From Streptomyces sp. HM190 (lineage in GTDB: Bacteria; Actinomycetota; Actinomycetes; Streptomycetales; Streptomycetaceae): a stretch of DNA of 64,000 nucleotides. Made by a program: the position numbers and the translations under genes. The first letter of the stretch is position 1, and each line of letters starts with the position of its first letter. The stretch spans positions 7,254,001 to 7,318,000 of the forward strand of contig NZ_CP047318.1 of the NCBI RefSeq assembly GCF_009857135.1, written 5' to 3'. Of the stretch, positions 8,910-16,110 are shown one piece after another. Under the pieces are notes generated by a model. The model had not been told where the DNA came from, searched no databases, and saw only the letters and a list, made by a program, of their open reading frames with translations.

Positions 8910-9662
8910 ATGGCGACCCTCGGCATGCCCGCGTCTGTGCCCCCCGACCCCCGCACCGTCCTCTCCCGCCACCCACTCGAACCGGCCGCCCGCTCCTGGC
9001 TCACCGACGCGGAGGCACGGATCGCCGCCCGGCCCGACGCCGTGCGGGCCCTGTTCCCCACCGCCCGCCGACACTGCGGACGCGCCCGGCTGGACGCCCA
9101 CTGGACCGCCGACGAGGCCGCCCGTGCCGTCCTGCTCACCGCCCTGCCCCTCACCGGCGCACCCCTCGCAGCCGAACTGGCGGGCCTCTTCCGCCACGGC
9201 GACCCGGCCGAACAACGGGCCGTCCTGCGGGCCCTGCCCCTCCTCGACACCGCCACCGGGGCCGGCGGCGAACCCCTCGCCGACCTCGCCCTCCCCCTGG
9301 TCCGGGAGGCGCTGCGCGGCAACGACAGCCATGTCATCGAGGCCGCCCTCGGACCGTACGGGGCGGCGCGGCTCCCCGACGCGGAGTACCGGCAGGCCGT
9401 GCTCAAGTGCGTGTTCCAGGAGATCCCGCTCGATCGCGTAGCCGGACTCGACACCCGCGCCGACGCCGAACTCGCCCGGATGCTCGCCGACTTCGCACAC
9501 GAGCGGGTCGCCGCCGGCCGGGACGTCCCGCACGACATCTGGCCCTTCGTCCGCGCCCACCCCGCACGCGCCGCCCTCACCGAGCGGCTCACCGCCGAGA
9601 CACGGGCCGCCGCGCCCGAACGCCGCGAGGCAGCCGAACGCGCGCTGAAGGCGCTCCGGTAG
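8910..9662 (+). CDS. eboA: EboA domain-containing protein
   Basis: A 250-residue protein without catalytic motifs. The region LKCVFQEIPL (about residues 168-177) followed by DTRADAELARMLADFAHER is the conserved core that identifies EboA proteins. Much of the rest is alpha-helical with HEAT-like character (short alternating helices with leucines, e.g. LAAELAGLFRHGDPAEQRAVLRALPLL). It lies between the isomerase (67 bases) and eboB (65 bases) in the same operon. EboA proteins are of unknown biochemical role; in cyanobacteria the ebo genes are needed for scytonemin precursor export. Naming rests on the motif and on the neighbours. Confidence 0.8.
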   Translation: MATLGMPASVPPDPRTVLSRHPLEPAARSWLTDAEARIAARPDAVRALFPTARRHCGRARLDAHWTADEAARAVLLTALPLTGAPLAAELAGLFRHGDPAEQRAVLRALPLLDTATGAGGEPLADLALPLVREALRGNDSHVIEAALGPYGAARLPDAEYRQAVLKCVFQEIPLDRVAGLDTRADAELARMLADFAHERVAAGRDVPHDIWPFVRAHPARAALTERLTAETRAAAPERREAAERALKALR

Positions 9663-9727
9663 CCCGAGCCCCGCGCGACGCCACCGAACCCGCCCCGCTC
9701 CCCGAAGAACCCGAGGAAGACCACGAC

Positions 9728-10582
9728 GTGCGCATCTTCGACCCCCACATCCACATGACCTCCCGCACCACCGACGACTACGAGGCGATGCACGCGGTCG
9801 GGGTCCGCGCGGTCGTCGAACCGGCCTTCTGGCTCGGCCAGCCCCGTACCTCCCCCGACAGCTTCTACGACTACTTCGACGCCCTGCTGGGCTGGGAGCC
9901 GTACCGGGCCGCCCAGTTCGGCATCCAGCACTTCTGCACCATCGCGCTCAACCCGAAGGAGGCCAACGACCCGCGCTGCCGTCCCGTCCTGGACGAACTG
10001 CCCCGCTACCTCGCCAAGGACCGGGTGGTCGCGGTCGGTGAGATCGGCTACGACTCCATGACCCCGGAGGAGGACGAGGCGCTCGCCCTCCAGCTGGGGC
10101 TCGCCGTGGAACACGGCCTGCCCGCGCTCGTGCACACCCCGCACCGCGACAAGGCCACCGGCACCCGCCGCACCCTGGACGTCGTACGGGAGTCGGGCAT
10201 CGCCCCCGAACTCGTCCTCCTCGACCACCTCAACGAGCTGACCGTCGGCATGGTCCTCGACAGCGGCAGCTGGGCCGGGTTCTCGATCTACCCACGGACC
10301 AAGATGAGCGAGGACCGCATGGTCGCCATACTCCAGGAGCACGGCACCGACCGGATACTCGTCAACTCGGCCGCCGACTGGGGACGTTCGGACCCGCTGA
10401 AGACCAGGAAGACCGCTGACGCCATGCGCGCCGCCGGCTTCGACGACGACACCGTGGACAAGGTCCTCTGGCGCAACCCCGTCGCCTTCTACGGACAGAG
10501 CGGCCGTCTGGACCTCGACGAGCCCAAGCCCGACGAGGAGTCGAGCTTCCAGGGCAACTCCGTCCGCCGCGGCGGGGAGTGA
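9728..10582 (+). CDS. eboB: TatD-family hydrolase, EboB
   Basis: About 284 residues. The GTG at 9728 is preceded by GAGGAAGA, and the protein then begins RIFDPHIHM with the metal-binding HxH at residues 7-9. Other metal ligands fit the amidohydrolase barrel: VGEIGYDS, LVHTPHRDK, LLDHLNE and the late VNSAADWG Asp. TatD-like hydrolases cleave phosphoester or amide bonds with divalent metals. In ebo clusters this member is a constant partner of EboA and EboC. The C-terminal tail (DEPKPDEESSFQG) is acidic and probably disordered. Only 10 bases separate it from eboE, so the two are likely co-translated. Confidence 0.85.
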   Translation: MRIFDPHIHMTSRTTDDYEAMHAVGVRAVVEPAFWLGQPRTSPDSFYDYFDALLGWEPYRAAQFGIQHFCTIALNPKEANDPRCRPVLDELPRYLAKDRVVAVGEIGYDSMTPEEDEALALQLGLAVEHGLPALVHTPHRDKATGTRRTLDVVRESGIAPELVLLDHLNELTVGMVLDSGSWAGFSIYPRTKMSEDRMVAILQEHGTDRILVNSAADWGRSDPLKTRKTADAMRAAGFDDDTVDKVLWRNPVAFYGQSGRLDLDEPKPDEESSFQGNSVRRGGE

Positions 10583-10592
10583 GCGCCCGGCC

Positions 10593-11756
10593 ATGCGATT
10601 CCGGCACCCCGACGGCACCCCCGTCCACCTCGGCTACTGCAGCAACGTCCACCAGGCGGAGGACCTCGACGGCGTCATCGGCCAGCTCGCCGCGTACGCC
10701 GAACCCGTGCGCGAACGTCTCGGCGCCGACCGGCTCGGCATCGGCCTCTGGCTCGCCCGTGACGTGGTGACCCGGCTCGTCGACGACGAGGACGAGGTGA
10801 GGCGCCTCAAGGGCGAGCTCGCCGCCCGCGGCCTGGAGACCGTCACGCTCAACGCCTTCCCCTACGCGGGTTTCCACCGCGAGGTGGTCAAGAAGGACGT
10901 GTACCTGCCCGACTGGGCCGACGAGGCCCGGCTGCGCCACACCCTCGACTGCGCCCGCGTGCTCGCCGCGCTCCTCCCCGACGACGTGGAACGGGGGAGT
11001 GTCTCCACCCTCCCCCTCGCCTGGCGGACGCCCTGGCCCCCGGACCGTGCCGAGACCGCCCGCCGAGCCCTGGACCGGCTCGCCGCCGGACTCGCCGCGA
11101 TCGAGTCCGACACCGGCCGCCGCGTCCGTGTCGGCTTCGAACCGGAGCCCGGCTGCGTCGTGGAGACCACCGCCCAGGCCGTACGGGAGCTGCGCGGACT
11201 CGACCCCGAGCGGCTCGGCGTCTGCCTCGACGCCTGCCATCTCGCCGTGCAGTTCGAGGAACCGGGGGCCGCCCTCGCCCGCCTCGCGGACGCCGGGCTC
11301 GCGGTGGTCAAGCTGCAGGCGTCCTGCGCCGTCGAGGCCGCCGACCCCGCCGATCCCGCGGCCCGCGCGGCCCTGCGGCGCCTCGCGGAGCCGCGGTTCC
11401 TGCACCAGACCCGTACGGCGTCCGCGCCCGGGGCCCCCGTCCACGCCGTCGACGACCTGCCGGACGCCCTCGACGGCGGCCTGCCCACCGGCACCGGGCC
11501 CTGGCGCGTCCACTTCCACGCCCCGCTGCACGCCGACCCCGAGCCGCCGCTGCGCACCACCGCCGACCAGCTGACCGCCGTCCTCGCGGGGCTGCTCGGC
11601 GGCACCTCCGTCCACTGCGACCACATCGAGGTCGAGACCTACACCTGGTCCGTCCTCCCCGAGCCGCCCGCCGACCTGGCGGGCGGCATCGCCGCCGAAC
11701 TCACCTGGGCCCGCGACCGGATGACCGGACTCGGCCTCAAGGAGGACCACCAGTGA
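10593..11756 (+). CDS. eboE: Metabolite traffic protein EboE (xylose-isomerase-like TIM barrel)
   Basis: A 387-residue protein beginning MRFRHPDGTPVHLGYCSNVHQAEDL, the conserved EboE start. It contains TIM-barrel metal-type residues VGFEPEPGCVVE (about 177-188), CLDACHLAVQFE and VKLQASCAVE, and a C-terminal SVHCDHIEVETYTW block. It is 100 residues longer than the other isomerase of this cluster and only distantly similar to it, so it is not a recent duplicate. EboE has been proposed to take part in moving or maturing a metabolite; enzymatic activity has not been assigned. A purine-rich GGGGAG stretch precedes the ATG. The stop overlaps the start of eboF by 4 bases. Confidence 0.83.
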   Translation: MRFRHPDGTPVHLGYCSNVHQAEDLDGVIGQLAAYAEPVRERLGADRLGIGLWLARDVVTRLVDDEDEVRRLKGELAARGLETVTLNAFPYAGFHREVVKKDVYLPDWADEARLRHTLDCARVLAALLPDDVERGSVSTLPLAWRTPWPPDRAETARRALDRLAAGLAAIESDTGRRVRVGFEPEPGCVVETTAQAVRELRGLDPERLGVCLDACHLAVQFEEPGAALARLADAGLAVVKLQASCAVEAADPADPAARAALRRLAEPRFLHQTRTASAPGAPVHAVDDLPDALDGGLPTGTGPWRVHFHAPLHADPEPPLRTTADQLTAVLAGLLGGTSVHCDHIEVETYTWSVLPEPPADLAGGIAAELTWARDRMTGLGLKEDHQ

Positions 11757-13417
11757 GCACCCCACCCACGGGCCCCCGATCCACGGGCACGCCACCTACG
11801 GACACGCCCCCCACCGGCCCCCGATCCACGCGCACGCCCTCCGTGAGTCCGTCGTCGGCCGGCACCCGCCCGGCGGGCGCACCGTCCGCGCGGCGGCTCG
11901 TCGTCCTCGACGTCGTCGGTCTCACCCCCAAGCTGCTGCGGCACATGCCCGCCGTCGCCGCCCTCGGCGAGCGCGGCTTCCGGGCCCGCCTCGACCCGGT
12001 CCTGCCCGCCGTGACCTGCACGGTCCAGTCCACCTTCCTCACCGGCGAACCCCCGTCAGGGCACGGCGCGGTCGGCAACGGCTGGTACTTCCGCGACCTC
12101 GGCGAGGTCCTGCTGTGGCGGCAGCACAACGCGCTCGTCGGCGGCGAGAAGATCTGGGACACGGCCCGCAGGACCGCCCCCGGCTACAAGGTCGCCAACA
12201 TCTGCTGGTGGTACGCGATGGGCGCCGACGTCGACCTCACCGTCACCCCCCGCCCCGTCTACTACTCCGACGGCCGCAAGGAACCCGACTGCTACACCTG
12301 GCCGCCGTCCCTGCACGACGAACTCACCGACCGGCTCGGCCCGTTCCCGCTGTTCACCTACTGGGGCCCCAACGCCGGGATGCCCTCCACCCAGTGGATC
12401 CTCGGCGCCGCCCGCCAGGTCTTCGACGAGCACCGGCCCGACCTCACCCTCGTCTACGTCCCCCAACTCGACTACGAGCCCCAGCGGTCCGGCCCCGACT
12501 CGCCCGCGACGGCCGAGAGCGCGCGCCGGCTCGACGAGGCGCTGCGCCCGCTGATCGACCACTTCCTGCGCGAGGGCGCCACCGTCGTCGCGCTCAGCGA
12601 GTACGGCATCACCCCCGTCTCCCGCCCCGTCGACATCAACCGCGCGCTGCGCCGCGCCGGACTCCTCGACGTGTACACCCAGGACGGCATGGAGTACCTC
12701 GACCCGTGGACGTCACGGGCCTTCGCCGTCGCCGACCACCAGATCGCCCACGTCTACGTCCGCGACCCGGCCGACACCGCCGACGTCGCCAAGGTCCTCG
12801 CGGGACTCGACGGCGTGGACGCGGTGCTGGACGCCGAGGGCAAGAAGGCCCACGGCCTGGACCACGAACGCTCCGGCGACCTGGTCGCCGTCGCCGACCC
12901 CGACGCCTGGTTCACGTACTACTACTGGCTCGACGACGCGCGCGCCCCCGACTTCGCGCGCCAGGTCGAGATCCACCGCAAGCCCGGCTACGACCCCGCC
13001 GAGCTGCTGTACGACGACACCGTCCCGGCGGTGAGGCTCCGCGCGATCGGCCAGGTGGCCCGCAAGAAGCTCGGGCTCCGCTACCGCATCAGCACCGTCC
13101 CGCTGGACCCCTCCGGAGTGAGCGGCAGCCACGGCCGGCTGCCCGCCGACCCCGACGACGGCCCGGTCCTGCTGTGCTCCGCGCCGGACGAGGCACGCGA
13201 GGCGTACGCCGCGACCGAGGTCAAACGGCTCCTGCTGACCCTCGCGGGCCTCCCCGCCACCGGCGCCGCCCTCCGCCCCACCGCCCTGCGGCCCAGCGAC
13301 CCCCACCCCACCGACACTCCGGCCCCCGTCGACGACGCGGCCACGGGGAACGCCCCCGGGCCGGGCGACGCCCCGCACCCCACCGACGCCCCCCGCACCG
13401 GCACCGACGCGACCTAG
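11753..13417 (+). CDS. eboF: EboF-like nucleotide pyrophosphatase/phosphodiesterase (alkaline phosphatase superfamily)
   Basis: A 554-residue protein. The GTG start overlaps the eboE stop, with AAGGAGGA upstream. The catalytic core begins RRLVVLDVVGLTP (metal Asp) and PAVTCTVQSTFLTG, where the Thr is the expected nucleophile; GYKVANICWW and later ALSEYGITPVSR and VADHQIAHVYV supply the second metal site. Such enzymes hydrolyse phosphodiesters or pyrophosphates. The first about 40 residues are a Pro/Thr repeat (GPRSTGTPPTDTPPTGPRST) and the last about 50 are Pro/Asp/Thr-rich, so both ends look disordered and unlike the core. It completes the ebo set and is followed after 16 bases by a P450. 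Confidence 0.82.
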   Translation: MSTPPTGPRSTGTPPTDTPPTGPRSTRTPSVSPSSAGTRPAGAPSARRLVVLDVVGLTPKLLRHMPAVAALGERGFRARLDPVLPAVTCTVQSTFLTGEPPSGHGAVGNGWYFRDLGEVLLWRQHNALVGGEKIWDTARRTAPGYKVANICWWYAMGADVDLTVTPRPVYYSDGRKEPDCYTWPPSLHDELTDRLGPFPLFTYWGPNAGMPSTQWILGAARQVFDEHRPDLTLVYVPQLDYEPQRSGPDSPATAESARRLDEALRPLIDHFLREGATVVALSEYGITPVSRPVDINRALRRAGLLDVYTQDGMEYLDPWTSRAFAVADHQIAHVYVRDPADTADVAKVLAGLDGVDAVLDAEGKKAHGLDHERSGDLVAVADPDAWFTYYYWLDDARAPDFARQVEIHRKPGYDPAELLYDDTVPAVRLRAIGQVARKKLGLRYRISTVPLDPSGVSGSHGRLPADPDDGPVLLCSAPDEAREAYAATEVKRLLLTLAGLPATGAALRPTALRPSDPHPTDTPAPVDDAATGNAPGPGDAPHPTDAPRTGTDAT

Positions 13418-13433
13418 GAAACGGCACACAGCG

Positions 13434-14618
13434 ATGACCACGCACCCCCCACTCCCCACCGCCCGACCCCTGCTCGACCCCGCCCCCGAGTACGCCAAGT
13501 GGCAGGCGGAGGAACCGATCCGCCGCGTGGCGCTCTGGGGCGACAGCAGCCCCTGGGTGATCACCCGGCACGAGCACGCCCGCGCGGTGCTCTCCGACGC
13601 CCGCTTCAGCTCCGACGGCACCCGCCCCGGCTACCCGACCATGCGCCCCCAGCCGACACCGCGCACCCCCGGCCAGATCTTCATGATGGACGGCCCCGAC
13701 CACAACCGGCTGCGCCGCATGCTCATCAGCGACTTCACCCACCGTCGGGTCGAGGCGCTGCACCCCCGCGTCACCCGGCACGTCGGGAACCTGATCGACG
13801 CGATGACGGCCGACGGGGCCACCGAGGCGGACCTCGTCGAGGCGTACGCCCTGCCGCTGCCGTCGCTCGTGATCTGCGAACTGCTCGGCGTGCCCTACGA
13901 GGACCACGCCTTCTTCCAGCGCCAGTCCCGGACCTTCCTCACCATCGGCACCAGCCCGCAGGAGGCGATGGCCGCCCGCGCCGAGCTGTACCGCTACCTC
14001 GGCGAGCTGCTCGCGCGACGGGCCGAGGAGCCCGCCGACGACCTGCTCTCCCGGCTCGCGACGGAGCGGGTCGCCACCGGTCAGGCGACGGTGGAGGAGG
14101 CCGTCGGGATCTCCTTCGTCCTGCTCCTCGGCGGCCACGAGACCACCGCCAACATGATCGCCCTGTCGACCGTGGCCCTGCTGCGCGACCCGGCGCAGCT
14201 CGCCGCGCTGCGCGCCGACCCCACGCTGTGGCCGGGCGCGGTGGACGAACTGCTGCGGTACCTCACGGTGGTGCACTCCGGCATGCGCAGGGTCGCCACC
14301 GAGGACGTGGAGGTGGGCGGTGTCCTCATCCGCGCCGGTGAGGGCGTCATCGTGCCCCTCCAGGCGGCCAACCGGGACCCGGACGTCTACCCCGAACCGG
14401 ACCGCCTCGACGTCACCCGCGACGCGTCCCGGCACCTCGCGTTCGGGCACGGGGCCCACCACTGCGTCGGCGAGTCCCTCGCCCGCGCCGAACTGGGCAT
14501 CGCCCTGCCCGCGCTGTTCGACCGGCTGCCGGGGCTGCGCCTGACGGCCGACCCGGAGGACTTCGCCCAGCCCCTGAGCCCGGTCCACGGGGTGCGGTCC
14601 CTGCCGGTGGCCTGGTGA
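13434..14618 (+). CDS. Cytochrome P450
   Basis: A 394-residue soluble bacterial P450. It has the I-helix motif LGGHETT (about 231-237), the K-helix ExxR as ELLR (about 273), and the heme-binding loop FGHGAHHCVGESLAR with the cysteine ligand at residue 344. It is similar in shape to CYP105/107-type enzymes of Streptomyces natural-product clusters. It follows eboF by 16 bases with AGGAAA upstream, so it is probably transcribed with the ebo cluster and may hydroxylate the metabolite handled there. No ferredoxin gene is adjacent. Confidence 0.9.
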   Translation: MTTHPPLPTARPLLDPAPEYAKWQAEEPIRRVALWGDSSPWVITRHEHARAVLSDARFSSDGTRPGYPTMRPQPTPRTPGQIFMMDGPDHNRLRRMLISDFTHRRVEALHPRVTRHVGNLIDAMTADGATEADLVEAYALPLPSLVICELLGVPYEDHAFFQRQSRTFLTIGTSPQEAMAARAELYRYLGELLARRAEEPADDLLSRLATERVATGQATVEEAVGISFVLLLGGHETTANMIALSTVALLRDPAQLAALRADPTLWPGAVDELLRYLTVVHSGMRRVATEDVEVGGVLIRAGEGVIVPLQAANRDPDVYPEPDRLDVTRDASRHLAFGHGAHHCVGESLARAELGIALPALFDRLPGLRLTADPEDFAQPLSPVHGVRSLPVAW

Positions 14619-14676
14619 CCCACGGGCCGGCCGGCGCCGGGGCGGAGCACGGACGGCTGCTGCTATAGAGGTGGTC

Positions 14677-15186
14677 ATGACCACCATCACCCTTGTCCAG
14701 GGGGACATCACCCAGCAGTCCGTCGACGCCATCGTGAACGCCGCGAACTCCTCCCTCCTCGGCGGGGGAGGAGTGGACGGCGCCATCCACCGGCGCGGCG
14801 GCCCCGCCATCCTGGAGGACTGCCGCAGGCTTCGCGCCTCGCACTACGGCAAGGGCCTGCCCACGGGGCAGGCGGTCGCCACCACGGCCGGCGCGCTGAA
14901 CGCCCGATGGGTCATCCACACGGTGGGCCCGGTGCACAGCCAGAGCCTGGACCGGTCCGCCCTCCTCGCCTCCTGCTACCGCGAATCCCTGCGCGTGGCC
15001 GACGAGTTGGGCGCCCGCACGGTCGCCTTCCCCGCCGTCTCCGCCGGCATCTACGGCTGGCCCCTGGACGACGCCGCCCGCATCGCGGTGGAGACGGTCC
15101 GCGCCACCGAGACAGCGGTGGAGGAGGTCAGGTTCGTCCTGTTCGACGAACGCGCGTACGACGCGTTCGCGGCGCGGGTCGACTGA
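14677..15186 (+). CDS. Macro-domain protein, O-acetyl-ADP-ribose deacetylase-like
   Basis: A 169-residue stand-alone macro domain. The signatures are GDIT, DAIVNAANSSLLGGGGVDGAIHR (spanning about 13-36) and FPAVSAGIYGWP (about 112-123), as in YmdB-type enzymes that remove the acetyl group from O-acetyl-ADP-ribose or hydrolyse ADP-ribosyl esters. ATG at 14677 is preferred over GTG two codons upstream because AGAGG lies at the right distance. It is 58 bases after the P450 and may be expressed from its own promoter (a TATAG stretch is at 14663). O-acetyl-ADP-ribose is a sirtuin product; a broken sirtuin gene lies about 5 kb away. Confidence 0.88.
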   Translation: MTTITLVQGDITQQSVDAIVNAANSSLLGGGGVDGAIHRRGGPAILEDCRRLRASHYGKGLPTGQAVATTAGALNARWVIHTVGPVHSQSLDRSALLASCYRESLRVADELGARTVAFPAVSAGIYGWPLDDAARIAVETVRATETAVEEVRFVLFDERAYDAFAARVD

Positions 15187-15670
15187 GCGCCCTCCTGCAG
15201 GCGCTTCTCCTGGGCGCGCGACACGGCGGACACGGACGGTCGAACGGGCGAGCGGTCCCGCACGCTGTCGCGGGGCGGCTGAAGCGGCTGGTCAGCGGCG
15301 CCGGACGCGGCGGCGAAGAGGCGGCGAAGGGCCGACGCCGATCGGCTCGGCGCCGCCTCGGAGGTGCTGGTGCCCCGGAGCGGCACGCTCGACCGCATGG
15401 ATTCGGGCGGTGTACTCACCCCGCTGTCGCGTGAGTCGACCACGCCGGCGCGGCTGGAGGGCGACCGACTCGCACCGGCCGCGGCCGCCCGGCACGCGAA
15501 AGCCGTGCGGAGGGCCCACACCACCGTGCGGGAGCGACTGCGGACCCTGCGCGCCGCCACACCGGCCGCGCCCCACCGCGCGCCCGCCACCCCGTAGCGC
15601 GCCCACGCCCGTCACAGCTCACCGCGCGCCCGCCACCCCGTAGCGCGCCCCCGCGGCGGCCGATCCGGTC
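15187..15670. other. 484-base intergenic stretch without a convincing gene
   Basis: Between the macro-domain gene and arsR no frame shows convincing coding signals. A short frame at 15397-15597 (rightward, Arg/Ala/Thr-rich) has no ribosome binding site and no recognisable domain. The right half carries a 31-base direct repeat. The stretch may be the remains of a lost gene. Confidence 0.4.
15574..15650. repeat. 31-base perfect direct repeat (two copies, 46-base period)
   Basis: The same 31 bases occur at 15574-15604 and 15620-15650, each beginning CACCGCGCGCC and ending CGTAGCGCGCCC. They are separated by 15 bases. The repeat sits in non-coding DNA 3' of arsR. It looks like a local slippage or duplication product rather than a CRISPR unit. 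Confidence 0.75.
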
Positions 15671-16060
15671 TCAGTCACCCTCCGGCGCGTCGCTGATCCC
15701 CAGCCGCAGGTGCTCGACGTGGTACACGGCCTGGTCCAGCAGCTCGGCGACATGGTGGTCGTGCAGCGCGTACACCACCGAACGGCCCCGGCGCTCACCC
15801 ACCACGAGCCCCAGGTTCCGCAGCAGGCGCAGCTGGTGGGAGCACGCGGACTGCTCCATGCCGACCTCGGCGGCCAACTCGGTCGCCGGGAGCGGGCCTT
15901 CGCGCAACCGGGCCAGGATCAGCAGCCGGGACGGCGTGGACAGGGCCTGGAGGGTGGTGGCGACCTTCGCGACGTTGCCCGCGTCCAGGCGCACACGGGG
16001 GGTGGCGTCCTGCGCGGCGGCGGTTACGGCTCCATGACCCATGGCGAGTATCTTACTCAT
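15671..16060 (-). CDS. ArsR/SmtB-family metal-sensing repressor
   Basis: About 129 residues from ATG 16060 (MSKILAMGHG); a second ATG at 16042, preceded by TAAGAT, would give a leaderless start six codons later. The winged-helix DNA-reading part is AEVGMEQSACSHQLRLLRNLGLVVGERRGRSVVYAL. The last helix contains D-H-H, ten residues, then H-V-E-H, that is the DxHx10HxxH alpha-5 metal site of SmtB/CzrA/NmtR-type sensors for Zn, Co or Ni. The alpha-3 ELCVCDL site of As/Cd sensors is absent. It is divergent from a P1B-type ATPase with an operator between them, so it most likely represses both until metal binds. Confidence 0.9.
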   Translation of the reverse strand: MSKILAMGHGAVTAAAQDATPRVRLDAGNVAKVATTLQALSTPSRLLILARLREGPLPATELAAEVGMEQSACSHQLRLLRNLGLVVGERRGRSVVYALHDHHVAELLDQAVYHVEHLRLGISDAPEGD

Positions 16061-16072
16061 CGTACATGAAGG

Positions 16073-16090
16073 CATGAATGAGTCTTCATG
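16073..16090. promoter_or_regulatory. ArsR-type operator between arsR and the metal ATPase
   Basis: CATGAATGAGTCTTCATG is a perfect inverted repeat CATGAA-N6-TTCATG. It matches the TGAA-N6-TTCA core of SmtB/CzrA/NmtR-family operators. It lies 13 bases upstream of the arsR start (16060) and 21 bases upstream of the ATPase start (16111), so one dimer could silence both divergent promoters. Confidence 0.8.
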
Positions 16091-16110
16091 TGTTCCTGTA
16101 TGGTGGCCGG

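Noticed and set aside
6938..10618. A very long open frame (about 1226 codons) on the minus strand across eboC-eboB
   Set aside because: It is antisense to five genes with clear family motifs and gives Gly/Arg/Val-rich text without domains; such shadows are common at this GC content.
15397..15597. Short rightward frame between the macro-domain gene and arsR
   Set aside because: No ribosome binding site, biased Arg/Ala/Thr composition, and it runs into the direct repeat.
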